The notes beneath the pieces are model-generated. The model was given only the letters and a program-made list of their open reading frames with translations, searched no databases and had not been told where the DNA came from. A program made the translations under genes and the position numbers. A stretch of 64,000 nt of DNA from Pseudonocardia sp. T1-2H (GTDB taxonomy: Bacteria; Actinomycetota; Actinomycetes; Mycobacteriales; Pseudonocardiaceae): the NCBI RefSeq assembly GCF_038039215.1, contig NZ_JBBPCL010000001.1, positions 3,658,001 to 3,722,000 on the forward strand, written 5' to 3'. Positions 47,146 to 57,757 of this stretch are shown in pieces (within the stretch, counting starts at the first letter, position 1; each line of letters opens with the position of its first letter).

Positions 47146-48365
47146 GACGCGGGAGTGTGCTCTGTCCGCCGCGAGTAGTGCCACCAGCCGACGGCCAGCA
47201 GCGCCACGGCGACGACGACGTAGCTCGCGCCGGCGAGCTGCTGCAGCGGGTTCCAGCTCAGCTCGGCCCCGTTGTTGCTCGGGAGCCAGCGGAACGGCGC
47301 GACGTAGAACGCCACGACGAGCACACCCCCCACCACGGCCCAGCCGCGGGAGCGGTCCCGCAGAACGTGGGCGCCGACCGCGACCAGGGCCGGCGCGACC
47401 CAGACCCAGTGGTGCGACCAGGACGTCGGCGAGACGACCAGGGCGAACGCCGCGACCGCGGACAGCGCGATCGCCGGGTCCGCCCGGCGCACGATCGGGA
47501 CGGCCAGGAAAAGCAGGATCAGCGCCACGACGAACCAGACGGCCGTCAGCGCGGTGCCCGTCATCCCGAGGCGCGCGAGCACGGCCTGCACGGTCTCGTT
47601 GGTGTAGAAGACCGAGCCGCTGACGCCGGACGCGGGGCCGCCGAACCAGTACCGTGCCGACGCCGACGCGTCGACGAGGAACCCGAGCCCGGTGGCGACG
47701 ACGCCGGTGACCACCGCGACCGCCGCGGACCGGAAGTCCCGGCGGAGCAGGAAGTAGAGGACGAACGCGGCGGGCGTCAGCTTGATCGCGGCGGCCACGC
47801 CGACGAGCACGCCCCGCGGCCAGCGGGTTCTGGGCGCCAGGCAGTCCACCGCGACCAGCGCCATCAGGATCAGGTTGACCTGGCCGAACTCGAACGTCTC
47901 CAGCACCGGCTCGATGACCAGCATCAGCGGCAGCGCCACCGACGCGACGGACAGCGCTCCCCCGCGGCCACCGGCGGGCCAGGCCCGCACGGCGACGACG
48001 TACAGGGTGACCGCGAGCGAGGCCAGGGACAGGACGAACAGCAGGATCCAGGCCGCGCTCCACGGCAGCAGGGCCAGCGGCGTGAGCACCATCGCCGCGA
48101 ACACCGGGTAGATGAACGGCAGGGCCAGGCCGCTGATCGTGGGCGGGAGCGAGCCGTACATGTCGCCGCCGTCGAGCCACGCCTGCACGCCGAGCCGGTA
48201 GACCTCGAGGTCGATGTGGTAGCCGTGCGTGTGCAGCAGCAGCCCGGCGAGGACCAGCGCGAGCACCGGGATGCTGATTCGCAGCGTCGTCCTGGGGGAC
48301 GCGATGCGGAGCCGGAACCGCCCGACGGCGTCGGCTGCGCCCGGCGGGGTGCTGGAGACGGTCAA
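47142..48365 (-). CDS. GT87 family polyprenyl-phosphate-mannose-dependent mannosyltransferase
   Basis: About 407 residues with ten or so membrane helices. GT-C enzymes of this type add mannose from polyprenyl-phosphate-mannose to lipoglycans outside the cell, like mycobacterial PimE. Seen: HIDLEVYRLGVQAWLDGGDMYG with the loop Asp/Glu, FEFGQVNLILMALV and SPTSWSHHWVW. The start is uncertain: TTG after AAGGA is preferred, a GTG at 48428 would add 21 residues. The mannan target is inferred. Confidence 0.83.
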   Translation of the reverse strand: MTVSSTPPGAADAVGRFRLRIASPRTTLRISIPVLALVLAGLLLHTHGYHIDLEVYRLGVQAWLDGGDMYGSLPPTISGLALPFIYPVFAAMVLTPLALLPWSAAWILLFVLSLASLAVTLYVVAVRAWPAGGRGGALSVASVALPLMLVIEPVLETFEFGQVNLILMALVAVDCLAPRTRWPRGVLVGVAAAIKLTPAAFVLYFLLRRDFRSAAVAVVTGVVATGLGFLVDASASARYWFGGPASGVSGSVFYTNETVQAVLARLGMTGTALTAVWFVVALILLFLAVPIVRRADPAIALSAVAAFALVVSPTSWSHHWVWVAPALVAVGAHVLRDRSRGWAVVGGVLVVAFYVAPFRWLPSNNGAELSWNPLQQLAGASYVVVAVALLAVGWWHYSRRTEHTPAS

Positions 48366-48534
48366 GCGCGGTCCTTCGCCGGGTTCCTGCGACGGAACGT
48401 GATCGGGTGGTGGTCGTGCGGTACACACCGTAGCCCGGGTGGTGGGAATGGCCGACAGCGGGCGAACGGGTGGCCTATCACCTCGAGCGTCGACGGGGGC
48501 AGGCCGGGAGCCCCGACCCGAGGGCGGCCCTGCG

Positions 48535-50736
48535 TCAGCTGATCCCCGCCGCGTCCATCCCCCGCAGCTCCTTCTTCAGGTCCTGGATCTCGTCCCGCAG
48601 GCGTGCGGCGAGCTCGAACTGCAGGTCCCGGGCCGCGGAGAGCATCTGGTCGCTCATCGACTGGATCAGGTCCGCGAGCTGGGCGCGGGGCATGTTCTTG
48701 GTGTCCTGCCCGCTCGCGACGCCCGAGCTGGCCCCGGCGCGACCCGGCTCCCCCGCGGCCCGCTTGCCCCGGGACTGGTTGCGCCCCGAGCCGCCGATCT
48801 GGACCTCCGTCTCCTCGGCCTCCCGGTAGACCTGGTCCAGGATGTCCGCGATCTTCTTCCGCAGCGGCTGCGGGTCCAGCCCCTTCTCCTCGTTGTAGGC
48901 GATCTGCTTGGCGCGGCGGCGGTCCGTCTCGTCGATCGCGTACCGCATCGAGTCCGTGATCTTGTCCGCGTACATGTGGACCTGACCGGAGACGTTGCGC
49001 GCCGCGCGCCCGATCGTCTGGATCAGCGAGGTGCCGGAGCGCAGGAAGCCCTCCTTGTCCGCGTCCAGGATCGCGACGAGGGAGACCTCGGGCAGGTCCA
49101 GGCCCTCCCGCAGCAGGTTGATGCCGACCAGCACGTCGTACTCGCCGAGCCGGAGCTGGCGCAGCAGCTCGACGCGGCGCAGCGTGTCGACCTCCGAGTG
49201 CAGGTACCGGACCCGGATGCCCAGCTCGAGCAGGTAGTCCGTGAGGTCCTCGGCCATCTTCTTGGTGAGCGTGGTGACCAGCACCCGCTCGTCCCGCTCC
49301 GCGCGGTCCCGGATCTCGCCCACCAGGTCGTCGATCTGGCCCTTGGTGGGCTTCACGACGACCTCCGGGTCCACCAGGCCGGTGGGCCGGATGACCTGCT
49401 CGACGAACTCGCCGCCGGTGCGGGAGAGCGCGTAGGGCCCCGGGGTGGCGGAGAGGTAGACGGTCTGGCCGATCCGGTCCGAGAACTCCTCCCAGGTCAG
49501 CGGCCGGTTGTCCACCGCCGACGGGAGCCGGAACCCGAACTCGACGAGGTTCCGCTTCCGGGACATGTCCCCCTCGTACATGCCGCCGATCTGCGGGACC
49601 GTCACGTGCGACTCGTCGATGACGAGCAGGAAGTCGTCCGGGAAGTAGTCGATCAGGGTGGCGGGCGCCGTGCCGGCGGCGCGGCCGTCGATGTGCCGGG
49701 AGTAGTTCTCGATGCCCGAGCAGAACCCGACCTGGCGGATCATCTCCAGGTCGTACTGGGTGCGCATGCGCAGCCGCTGGGCCTCGAGCAGCTTGCCCTG
49801 GTTCTCCAGCTCGGCGAGCCGTTCCTCCAGCTCCTTCTCGATGTCCCGGACCGCGCGCTCCATCCGCTCCGGGCCGGCGACGTAGTGCGTGGCCGGGAAG
49901 ATCCGCACCTGGTCCACCTGCTTGACGACGTCCCCGGTGAGCGGGTGCAGGTAGTAGAGGGCCTCGATCTCGTCACCGAAGAACTCGATCCGGATCGCCA
50001 GCTCCTCGTACGCCGGGATGATCTCCACGGTGTCCCCGCGCACCCGGAACGTGCCGCGGGCGAACGCGAGGTCGTTGCGCGTGTACTGCACGTCCACCAG
50101 GGCGCGGAGCAGCGCGTCCCGCTCGACCTCGCCCCCGACCGTCAGCTCGACGGACCGGTCCAGGTACGACTGCGGGGTGCCCAGGCCGTAGATGCAGGAC
50201 ACCGAGGCGACGACCACGACGTCCCGCCGGGACAACAGGTTCTGCGTGGCGGAGTGCCGCAGGCGCTCGACGTCGTCGTTCACCGAGGAGTCCTTCTCGA
50301 TGTACGTGTCCGTCTGCGCGATGTACGCCTCGGGCTGGTAGTAGTCGTAGTACGAGACGAAGTACTCGACGGAGTTGTTCGGGAGCATGTCCCGCAGCTC
50401 GTTGGCCAGCTGCGCGGCGAGCGTCTTGTTGGGCGCCATCACCAGCGTGGGCCGCTGCAGCCGCTCGATCAGCCAGGCCGTGGTGGCCGACTTGCCGGTA
50501 CCGGTGGCGCCGAGCAGCACGACGTCCTGCTCGCCCCGTTGGATCCGGGCCTCGAGCTCCTCGATCGCCGCGGGCTGGTCCCCCGCGGGCTCGAACTCGC
50601 TGACCACCTCGAAACGGCCGCCGGTGCGGGGGATCTCCCCGACCGGGCGGTGCTCGGAGTGCGCGAGCGGGGTGTCCTGCTGTGCCTGCTCACCCCGGTG
50701 GGCCGCCGATCCGGGAACCTCTGTCGCAAATGCCAC
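48535..50736 (-). CDS. uvrB: UvrABC excision nuclease subunit B
   Basis: DNA helicase-like protein that verifies damage with UvrA and recruits UvrC. 733 residues. Walker [14 protein letters not shown] near residue 77, the beta-hairpin [24 protein letters not shown], helicase motifs IDESH and TIGRAARN, and a C-terminal UVR motif ([20 protein letters not shown]). GTG is 7 bases after TACTCT, so probably leaderless with an extended N-terminal tail of about 40 residues. Confidence 0.98.
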   Translation of the reverse strand: MAFATEVPGSAAHRGEQAQQDTPLAHSEHRPVGEIPRTGGRFEVVSEFEPAGDQPAAIEELEARIQRGEQDVVLLGATGTGKSATTAWLIERLQRPTLVMAPNKTLAAQLANELRDMLPNNSVEYFVSYYDYYQPEAYIAQTDTYIEKDSSVNDDVERLRHSATQNLLSRRDVVVVASVSCIYGLGTPQSYLDRSVELTVGGEVERDALLRALVDVQYTRNDLAFARGTFRVRGDTVEIIPAYEELAIRIEFFGDEIEALYYLHPLTGDVVKQVDQVRIFPATHYVAGPERMERAVRDIEKELEERLAELENQGKLLEAQRLRMRTQYDLEMIRQVGFCSGIENYSRHIDGRAAGTAPATLIDYFPDDFLLVIDESHVTVPQIGGMYEGDMSRKRNLVEFGFRLPSAVDNRPLTWEEFSDRIGQTVYLSATPGPYALSRTGGEFVEQVIRPTGLVDPEVVVKPTKGQIDDLVGEIRDRAERDERVLVTTLTKKMAEDLTDYLLELGIRVRYLHSEVDTLRRVELLRQLRLGEYDVLVGINLLREGLDLPEVSLVAILDADKEGFLRSGTSLIQTIGRAARNVSGQVHMYADKITDSMRYAIDETDRRRAKQIAYNEEKGLDPQPLRKKIADILDQVYREAEETEVQIGGSGRNQSRGKRAAGEPGRAGASSGVASGQDTKNMPRAQLADLIQSMSDQMLSAARDLQFELAARLRDEIQDLKKELRGMDAAGIS

Positions 50737-50819
50737 GCGTTCCAGAGTACGAGCACCTCCCGACAGTTTCCGGCCCGCGAGTCCCCCGCACGACCGGGAA
50801 GTCCGGCAGGATCGGCGAG

Positions 50820-51356
50820 ATGCACCCGCCGAAGATCCAGACCTTCGACGTGCCGGCCGGCGTCAACATCGACAACAAGGGGTTCCGCCGCGAGGTCGCC
50901 GAGTACCGGGAGGCCCCGTTCGGCCTCTACATGAGCCGGGCGATCGTCGGCCGTGCGAGCGCGTACTGGATCGAGTCCTGGCTGCTGCCGGACCTCGGGA
51001 TCTGCGTGAGCGACTGGTCCTGGAACCCCGGCCACCACCGGGACCAGGACTTCTACCTGGACATCGCGCTGATCGAGCCCGAGCCCGGCGGGGTGTGGCG
51101 GCTCACCGACCTCTACCTGGACATCGTGGTCGGCAACGGCCGGTGGAGCCGCGTGCTGGACGTCGACGAGTTCGTCGAGGCGGTGGGCGCCGGCCTGATC
51201 GACGCCGCGGCGGCCGAGTACGCGATGCACCGCACGCTCGGGGCCGTGGCCGCCCTCGCGGCCCACGGCCACGACCTGGACGCCTGGCTGGACACCGAGG
51301 GCATCGCGCTCACGTGGAGCGGTGCCCCCGGATCGGGGATCCGACCGGCCGGCTGA
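50820..51356 (+). CDS. DUF402 family protein
   Basis: 178 residues. The DUF402 fold has nucleoside-diphosphate phosphatase members. Seen: [50 protein letters not shown] and [11 protein letters not shown], with the acidic metal ligands expected. The same gene stands beside uvrB and coaE in M. tuberculosis (Rv1632c). CAGGAT ends 7 bases before the ATG. Convergent with the anti-sigma-like gene. Confidence 0.87.
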   Translation: MHPPKIQTFDVPAGVNIDNKGFRREVAEYREAPFGLYMSRAIVGRASAYWIESWLLPDLGICVSDWSWNPGHHRDQDFYLDIALIEPEPGGVWRLTDLYLDIVVGNGRWSRVLDVDEFVEAVGAGLIDAAAAEYAMHRTLGAVAALAAHGHDLDAWLDTEGIALTWSGAPGSGIRPAG

Positions 51357-51359
51357 CGG

Positions 51360-51959
51360 TCAGGCGAGCGAGGCGTCCGCGGAGCTCGACGTCGACGGCT
51401 GGCTGCTCGACGACGGCGGCAGCGCGGTCGCCGACGAGGTCGGCGTCGGGTCCACCGTCCCCTCGTCGTCCGGCTCGGTGGTCGCAGTGGTGGTGGAGGG
51501 TGGCTTCGAGCTCGTGACGGACGGTTTCGTCGTCGGGGGTGTTCTGGTCGTGACGACCGGCGCCGGGGCCACGGGCTCGACGGCCGGCGGCGGGGTCGTC
51601 GTGGTCCGGCGCGGGGTGCGGCGCGTCGTGGTCGTCGGGTCGGCCTCCTCCACCACGGGGGACGGCGCGGCGACCGGCGCCGGGGACGTCGTGGTCGTGA
51701 CGGGCGCAGTGGTGACCGGAACCTCGCCGGCGGGCGCGGTGGCGACCACGTTCGCGGCGGGCGCGGTGGCGACCCCGACCGCGGTGACCCCGCCCAGCCC
51801 GCCGACGCTGATCACGGCGGCGGCCGCGGCGGTGCTCGCGCGGGTCAGCGTGCCCGCGCGCCGCAGCACGACGTCGAGAGGTGGGAGCGTCACCCCGGCC
51901 GCGAGCTCGTCGTCGAGCCGGCGCAGCTCGGCCGAGACCCGTCCGTACGGGTTGGTCAC
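51360..51959 (-). CDS. Putative membrane anti-sigma factor with Thr/Pro-rich tail
   Basis: 199 residues. N-terminal roughly 45 residues are hydrophilic (NPYGRVSAELRRLDDELAAGV), then one likely membrane helix (AAAAVISVGGLGGVTAVGVA), then a long Thr/Pro/Ser/Val tail that would lie outside. The GTG overlaps the sigma factor stop (GTGA). No zinc-binding anti-sigma motif is seen, so the assignment rests on the pair arrangement. Confidence 0.6.
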   Translation of the reverse strand: MTNPYGRVSAELRRLDDELAAGVTLPPLDVVLRRAGTLTRASTAAAAAVISVGGLGGVTAVGVATAPAANVVATAPAGEVPVTTAPVTTTTSPAPVAAPSPVVEEADPTTTTRRTPRRTTTTPPPAVEPVAPAPVVTTRTPPTTKPSVTSSKPPSTTTATTEPDDEGTVDPTPTSSATALPPSSSSQPSTSSSADASLA

Positions 51960-52657
51960 CGGGAAGTCCCCTCGTCGTCGGTCCAGTCGTAGCCGCGGTC
52001 GTACGGGCTCGAGTACTCCGCGTGGACGGGCGGAACGTCCGGGTCCACCCCGAGCACCTGCGGCAGCACGTCCGCCATGCCCTCGGCGACGACCCCGCGG
52101 GCCCGGGACAACCGGGCCGCCACGGTGCCGGCCGACACGCGTTCCAGGGCGGCGACCTCCGCCGGCGCCATCCCCGCCATGTGCGTGAGCACGATGCACC
52201 GGCGTTCGGGGGCGCCGAGCCGGGCCAGGGCGCCGAGCACGGCCCGCGTCCGCGGGTCCACGTTCTCGGAGTCCGGTACGTGGGGCGAGCGGAGGCCGAC
52301 CCGGGAGAGCATCTGCCGCCAGCTGCGCATCGAGGAGCGGACGGCGACCCGGCGTACCCAGCCGGCCGGGTCCGGGCCCTCGCGGACCTCCGACCAGCGG
52401 CGCCAGACGCGCGAGTAGGCCTCCTGGACCAGCTCGTGGGCCTCGCCGGAGTCCAGCGTGATCGCGAAGAGCTGGGCGACGAGGCGCGGGTAGTGGGCCT
52501 CGAAGTGAGCCCCGAAGTCCGCCCGGAGGTCCGTCCCCGGAGACGTCCATCCCTCGTGGTCCGGCTCGACACCGGCGGGTCCGGCAGCGTCGGCCAGCCG
52601 CACGGCGCCGCCGTCCGCCTTCCCGCCGACGATGTCGTCCTCGGCCAGTGCGCTCAC
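51956..52657 (-). CDS. ECF-type RNA polymerase sigma factor
   Basis: 233 residues. Region 2 is AHFEAHYPRLVAQLFAITLDSGEAHELVQEAYSRVWRRW, region 4 is RRCIVLTHMAGMAPAEVAALERVSAGTVAARLSRARGVV. The first 45 residues and the last 35 are extra. An ECF-style promoter lies 65-90 bases upstream, so it probably controls itself. The membrane partner follows with an overlapping start. Confidence 0.92.
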   Translation of the reverse strand: MSALAEDDIVGGKADGGAVRLADAAGPAGVEPDHEGWTSPGTDLRADFGAHFEAHYPRLVAQLFAITLDSGEAHELVQEAYSRVWRRWSEVREGPDPAGWVRRVAVRSSMRSWRQMLSRVGLRSPHVPDSENVDPRTRAVLGALARLGAPERRCIVLTHMAGMAPAEVAALERVSAGTVAARLSRARGVVAEGMADVLPQVLGVDPDVPPVHAEYSSPYDRGYDWTDDEGTSR

Positions 52658-52721
52658 CGTTCGTCCCCCTCGGCACGACCTCGGGCTCGGCCGTCACGGA
52701 TGCCCTGTCTACCTTTCGAAG

Positions 52722-52746
52722 AACGAGAGGACCCCGTTACAGGTTC
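52722..52746 (-). promoter_or_regulatory. ECF sigma-type promoter
   Basis: On the minus strand GAACC is followed by 16 bases and CGTT, the classic ECF -35/-10 spacing. The start would be near 52714, giving a leader of about 57 bases before the sigma factor GTG. Self-control is inferred. Confidence 0.6.
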
Positions 52747-52764
52747 GCCCTTGCTCCGATCGGC

Positions 52765-53958
52765 CTAGTGATTCGGCTCATCGATCGTGTCGGCGGGGGA
52801 CCATCCGGTCTCTTCCGCCCACCGCTCCGCGCTCGGCAGCACCGTCTCGGACCGCGCTTCCGTGCGTCCGGCGCAGCGGGACGCGCCCTGCTCCCCGGCG
52901 GGCTCCGCCGCCCCGGCACGCCCGGCGGCCAGGAGCTCCGCCCGGGCTGTGGCGTCCGCGCGCAGCCAGTCCCGGACCAGCAGGGCCTGGCGCCAGCCCG
53001 ACGAGCCGTGGACCCGCACGTGCAGGAGCGCGGGGCGGCCGGGGTCCGCGGAGGCGTGCCGGCACGTGCCACGCGCATCGTCCTGCGTGCTCGGCACGCA
53101 GGCGGGGAAGCCCGCCTCCGCCAGCGCGTCCGCGACCGTCACCGCGTCCTCGACCGACGCGACCGCGAGCTGCAGGTCGATCACGTCCTCGGCCGGGAGG
53201 CCGGGGACCGCGGTCGGGCCGACGTGCGCGACGCCGAGGCTCTTCTCCCCCGCCGCCGCGGCGATGCGCGACCGGAGCCGGCTCGCCTGCGCCGGCCAGG
53301 ACCCGTCCGGGTCGACGAGGCCCCGGGCGCCGCCCCGGGCCGGCCGGCGCAGCCGGAGGTTCTCCTCGAACGGGAGCAGGCGCTCGTGCCACAGCGCGTC
53401 GACGGCGGCGGTGAGCGCGTCCGGGGAGCCGTTGTTGTCCAGCCAGACGTCCGCTGCGGCGCGCCGCTGCTCGTCCGTCGCCTGCGCGGCGATCCGGGCG
53501 CGGGCGTCCTCCTCGGACATCCCGCGGCCGCCGACCAGCCGGGACACCCTCACCTCGGCGTCCGCGTGCACGACCACGACCAGCGGCGAGGCGGCGGCGA
53601 TACCGCTCTCGACCAGCAGCGGGCTGTCCTGCACGACCACGGCGTCCGGCCCGGCCCCGGCGACCAGCTCCGCGGCCCGCTTCCCCACGAACGGGTGCAC
53701 GATCCCGTTGAGCGTCCTACGGGCCTCCGGGTCCCCGAACACGAGCGACGCGACCTTCGGCCGGTCCATCTCGCCGTCGGGCCCGAGGACCTCCTCGCCG
53801 AACGCCTCGACGACGGCGGCGAGCCCCTCGGTCCCGGCGGCGACGACCTCGCGGGCGATCTGGTCCGCGTCGACGAGGACCGCGCCGAGCTCGACCAGCC
53901 GTCGCGAGACGGTGGACTTGCCCGATCCGATCCCGCCCGTCAACCCCACCCGCAGCAC
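52765..53958 (-). CDS. coaE: Dephospho-CoA kinase with C-terminal UPF0157/GrpB-like domain
   Basis: Last step of coenzyme A synthesis. Walker [18 protein letters not shown] at the N-terminus, [10 protein letters not shown] and [10 protein letters not shown] follow; kinase domain about 1-200. Residues about 215-397 resemble GrpB ([21 protein letters not shown]), as in mycobacterial CoaE of about 400 residues. The GTG reading VLRVGLTGG lies 7 bases after TAGCGT; a start three codons upstream overlaps that box. Total about 397 residues. Confidence 0.95.
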   Translation of the reverse strand: MLRVGLTGGIGSGKSTVSRRLVELGAVLVDADQIAREVVAAGTEGLAAVVEAFGEEVLGPDGEMDRPKVASLVFGDPEARRTLNGIVHPFVGKRAAELVAGAGPDAVVVQDSPLLVESGIAAASPLVVVVHADAEVRVSRLVGGRGMSEEDARARIAAQATDEQRRAAADVWLDNNGSPDALTAAVDALWHERLLPFEENLRLRRPARGGARGLVDPDGSWPAQASRLRSRIAAAAGEKSLGVAHVGPTAVPGLPAEDVIDLQLAVASVEDAVTVADALAEAGFPACVPSTQDDARGTCRHASADPGRPALLHVRVHGSSGWRQALLVRDWLRADATARAELLAAGRAGAAEPAGEQGASRCAGRTEARSETVLPSAERWAEETGWSPADTIDEPNH

Positions 53959-53994
53959 GTCGATCACGCTACACAGGGCGGTCTCCGCGCGATC

Positions 53995-54738
53995 TCAGCG
54001 GTTCTGCGCCGCCACGGCGCTGGGATCGGGCGCGCGTGTGCCGTCCGACGCCGGGGTGACCCCGGCCGGCGGCGTGGTCGTCGGCGGCCCGGCAGGCTGG
54101 GTGGCGCCGACCTTCGGGAGCACCCGCAGCGCGAGGTCGACGAGCCGGTCCCCCGGGGACCTGCCGGCCACCGGTTGCGACGCGGGCAGGATGAACGTCA
54201 GCGTGTCGACCCCGTAGACGACCGCCAGCACCGTCTCCGAGGAGCGCTCGACCAGGACGGCCGAGGCGCTCCCCAGCATGATGTCCCGCGACGGCGAGCC
54301 GTCCCGCTCGGCGGCCGTGTTGAGCTGCCACTGCTTCGACGCCGCGGCGGCGTCGGTGTAGCGGCCGACGTTGAGGTCGAGGAGCTTGCCGCCCTTGGCC
54401 TCCCCGGCCGTCCCGGTGTAACCGCAGGCCACGCGCTCGGTCCGGTTCACCGACGGTTGCGCCACGCCGCGCACCGTCCGCAGGCTCACGGACCCGAGTG
54501 GCCGGGCGTCCAGGGCGGCGAAGTCCTCCGCGGTGAGCAGCTTCGCGCAGTCGTCCGGAAGTCGCTTCTCCGCGCCGCCGCCCGCCGCGCTCTCGGTGGC
54601 ACCGGTGGAGTCGCCGAAGGTGGGCACCGGTAGGGAGTCGGGATCGGCCGTGCCGCAGCCGGCCAGCACCAGCACGAGGACACCCAGGACTACCCCACGC
54701 ATGCCGACGCTCGACCGCCGGCTGGCCCCCCACCGCAC
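53995..54738 (-). CDS. Secreted lipoprotein, DUF3558-like
   Basis: 247 residues. N-terminus MRWGASRRSSVGMRGVV then a hydrophobic run and lipobox VLAGCG. The mature part has the DUF3558 pattern of paired cysteines (DDCAKLLTAEDFAAL and RVACGYTGT). A Pro/Thr-rich C-terminus follows. The GTG is 6 bases after TACGGT, so the longest start is supported. The function is unknown. Confidence 0.75.
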   Translation of the reverse strand: MRWGASRRSSVGMRGVVLGVLVLVLAGCGTADPDSLPVPTFGDSTGATESAAGGGAEKRLPDDCAKLLTAEDFAALDARPLGSVSLRTVRGVAQPSVNRTERVACGYTGTAGEAKGGKLLDLNVGRYTDAAAASKQWQLNTAAERDGSPSRDIMLGSASAVLVERSSETVLAVVYGVDTLTFILPASQPVAGRSPGDRLVDLALRVLPKVGATQPAGPPTTTPPAGVTPASDGTRAPDPSAVAAQNR

Positions 54739-54894
54739 GCACCAACCGTAAGCGCCACTTCATGATCAGGTCAGGCGACGCACCGTCCGGTCACGGAATG
54801 CAGCACAACTGTGATCCTGCGTTCCCCTGATCGATACCCGGCGTGATCATCGGGCGGATACGGCACGCCACGGGCGAGGGGTGGCCCGGACATG

Positions 54895-54932
54895 CCACGG
54901 CCCCGGTGACCGAGTGGTCACCGGGGCCGTGG
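54895..54932 (-). terminator. rpsA terminator hairpin
   Basis: Seventeen-base perfect arms (54895-54911 and 54916-54932) with loop GAGT, about 60 bases after the rpsA stop. No U-run. Confidence 0.8.
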
Positions 54933-54989
54933 CGGAACGTCAGGAGCGTGAGATCAGGCCTTCACCCGATCCACCGCGCCCGCCGGGGC

Positions 54990-56466
54990 TCACGCCCCGC
55001 CGGACAGCTTCTCCCGCAGCGCGGCGAGCTGCTCGTCGCTGGCCAGCGAGCCACCGCTCTCCGCGGGGGCGCCACCGCCCTCCGAGGAGTAGTTCGCGGC
55101 ACCGGCGCCCTCGACGGTCGCCTCGGCCTCGGCCTCGGCGGCCTTCCGGATCTGGGTCATGTGCTGCTCGTAGCGCTCGTGCGCCTCGGCGTACTGCTTC
55201 TCCCAGGTGGCGCGGGCCTCGTCGTAGCCCTCGAGCCAGTCGCCGGTCTCGACGTCGAAGCCCTCGGGGTAGATGTAGTTGCCCTGGTCGTCGTACTCGG
55301 CGGCCATGCCGTAGCGGGTCGGGTCGAACTCGGTCTCGACCGTCATGCCCTCGTTCGCCTGCTTCAGCGAGAGCGAGATGCGGCGGCGGTCCAGGTCGAT
55401 GTCGATGACCTTGACCATGGCGTCGTCGCCGACCTGCACGACCTGCTCGGGGATCTCCACGTGGCGCTCGGCCAGCTCGGAGATGTGCACCAGGCCCTCG
55501 ATGCCCTCCTCGACGCGCACGAACGCACCGAAGGGAACGAGCTTGGTGACCTTGCCCGGGACGATCTGGCCGATCGCGTGGGTCCGGGCGTAGAGGCGCC
55601 ACGGGTCCTCCTGCGTCGCCTTCAGCGACAGGGAGACGCGCTCGCGGTCCAGGTCGACGTCCAGGACCTCGACCGTGACCTCCTGGCCGACCTCGACGAC
55701 CTCGGAGGGGTGGTCGATGTGCTTCCAGGACAGCTCGGAGACGTGCACCAGGCCGTCGACGCCACCGAGGTCGACGAACGCACCGAAGTTGACCACCGAG
55801 GAGACGACGCCCTTGCGCACCTGGCCGCGGGCCAGCTGGTTGAGGAACTCGCTGCGGACCTCGGACTGGGTCTGCTCCAGCCACGCGCGGCGGGACAGGA
55901 CCACGTTGTTGCGGTTCTTGTCCAGCTCGATGATCTTGGCCTCGATCTTGCGGCCGACGTACGGCTGCAGATCGCGGACGCGGCGCATCTCGACCAGCGA
56001 GGCCGGGAGGAAGCCGCGGAGCCCGATGTCCAGGATCAGGCCGCCCTTGACGACCTCGATGACGGTGCCCTCGACCGGCTCGTCGGCCTCCTTGAGCGCC
56101 TCGATCGTGCCCCAGGCGCGCTCGTACTGCGCACGCTTCTTGGACAGGATCAGCCGGCCCTCCTTGTCCTCCTTCTGGAGGACCAGGGCCTCGACGAACT
56201 CGCCGACCGAGACGACCTCGGCCGGGTCGACGTCGTGCTTGATCGAGAAGCTCGCGGGAGGGGATGACGCCCTCGGTCTTGTAACCGATGTCGAGCAGGA
56301 CCTCGTCACGGTCGACCTTGACGATGGTGCCCTCGACGATGTCGCCATCGTTGAAGTACTTGATCGTCTGATCGATGGCGGCGAGGAAGTCCTCCTCCGA
56401 CCCGATGTCGTTGATGGCGACCTGCGGGGTCGTGTGGGTCGGGGCGGCGGTGGTGTCGGTGGACAT
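54990..56466 (-). CDS. rpsA: 30S ribosomal protein S1, one-base frameshift
   Basis: Brings mRNA to the ribosome. About 492 residues in four S1 repeats (for example DGLVHVSELSWKHIDHPSEVV and EGLVHISELAERHVEIPEQVV), as usual in actinobacteria. The first 80 residues (MSTDTTAAPTHTTPQVAIND to GVIPSRELL) and the rest (SIKHDVDPAEVV) are in different frames; one extra base at about 56246-56250 separates them, and the span is one base over a multiple of three. Because S1 is normally essential, a sequence error is the best explanation. The tail is acidic and Gly-rich. Confidence 0.93.
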
Positions 56467-56850
56467 GTAGTGGGGTGCTCCGGTGGATGTCTTCGTGGTG
56501 GCCGCTTCTGCGACCTCTCTGATGGTGTCTAGCCGTGACTGGTGGTGCGTGTGACAGTCACCCTCGATCGTCGGTTCCGTGGTCTGCACTGACGGGATCG
56601 AACTTCGGCGAAACCCGGTGTGCCCGTAGGCCTCGCGGGCGAGGCGTTACGTTGACCACAGTGCGCTCGTCATGCTACGCGGGTCGGGAACAGCAGGGCA
56701 ATGCGGCCCCCTCGTTCCGAACTGGGACGATCCGGTCGTGGAACGCGGTTCGAGCATGCTCTGTGCAACATCATCCATGACCGGGCTCGCGAGGGCATCA
56801 CCGGCACAGCGCCTGCGCGCAGCGCCGAGCCCGCGCAGCGGACGAGTGCG
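56467..56850. other. Intergenic region upstream of rpsA and the methyltransferase
   Basis: No gene is supported. It must hold the rpsA promoter (minus strand) and one for the methyltransferase. On the plus strand TTGACC near 56652 with a TACGCG 18 bases on could serve the latter. Nothing else is recognised. Confidence 0.35.
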
Positions 56851-57669
56851 ATGAGTGCCGAGGAGGTTCTCGGCACTGCCGGGGTCGCCCGGCGGGCCGT
56901 CGGGTCGGCCGAGTCCGAGCGCGCGAGCCGGGCCTGGTGGGACGCCGACGCGGACGACTACCTGGCCGAGCACGCCCGGGACATCGGCGACGCGGACTTC
57001 GTGTGGTGCCCCGAGGGGCTGCGCGAGGCGGACGCCGGGCTCCTCGGCGACGTCCGGGGCGCGCGCGTGCTCGAGATCGGCTGCGGCTCCGCGCCCTGCG
57101 CGCGCTGGCTGCGGGCCCACGGCGCGCGCGCCGTCGCCCTGGACCTGTCCCGTGGGATGCTGCGGCACGCGGCCGAGCTGAACGCGTCGACGGGGATCGC
57201 GGTGCCACTGGTCCAGGCGGGCGCCGAGCGCCTGCCCTTCGCCGACGCGACGTTCGACGTCGTGTGCTCGGCCTTCGGCGCCGTCCCGTTCGTCGCCGAG
57301 CCCGTGACCGTGATGCGTGAGGCGTTCCGGGTGCTGCGGCCCGGGGGGCGCTGGGTGTTCGCGGTGAACCATCCCATGCGCTGGATGTTCTCCGACGACC
57401 CCGGACCGGACGGGCTGACCGTCACCCAGTCGTACTTCGACCGGACCCCCTACGTGGAGGTCGACGACGAGGGCCGCGCCACGTACGTCGAGCACCACCG
57501 GACGCTCGGCGACCGGATCCGGGACGTGACGGCCGCCGGTCTCGTGCTGGACGACCTCGTCGAGCCGGAGTGGCCCGAGGGGCACGAGCGGGTGTGGGGC
57601 CAGTGGTCGCCGCTGCGGGGCGAGCTCTTCCCGGGTACCGCGATCTTCGTGACGCACCGGCCGCGCTGA
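56851..57669 (+). CDS. SAM-dependent class I methyltransferase
   Basis: 272 residues. SAM motifs are clear: VLEIGCGSAPCARWLRAHGARAVALDLS (motif I and post-I), DVVCSAFGAVPFV (motif II) and VLRPGGRWVFAVNHPM (motif III). Region FDRTPYVEVDDEGRATYVEHHRTLGD is typical of a common actinobacterial methyltransferase group. Substrate unknown. The ATG is used because homology-like content begins soon after; the 50 codons before it look non-coding. Confidence 0.87.
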   Translation: MSAEEVLGTAGVARRAVGSAESERASRAWWDADADDYLAEHARDIGDADFVWCPEGLREADAGLLGDVRGARVLEIGCGSAPCARWLRAHGARAVALDLSRGMLRHAAELNASTGIAVPLVQAGAERLPFADATFDVVCSAFGAVPFVAEPVTVMREAFRVLRPGGRWVFAVNHPMRWMFSDDPGPDGLTVTQSYFDRTPYVEVDDEGRATYVEHHRTLGDRIRDVTAAGLVLDDLVEPEWPEGHERVWGQWSPLRGELFPGTAIFVTHRPR

Positions 57670-57757
57670 CGCACGGGTTCGGGCCCGGGCGCACGAGCCG
57701 TGCGCCTGTGCGCGATCCCACGGACCCGTGCGGGAGCGGCCGGTCTAGGGTCTCCCG

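Noticed and set aside
48439..50934. Long plus-strand open frame opposite uvrB
   Set aside because: Same reason: complete uvrB on the other strand explains the sequence, and no domain is visible in the shadow.
56230..56270. Programmed ribosomal frameshifting in rpsA
   Set aside because: No slippery heptamer or stimulatory structure is evident, rpsA is not known to use frameshifting, and one extra base explains the break.
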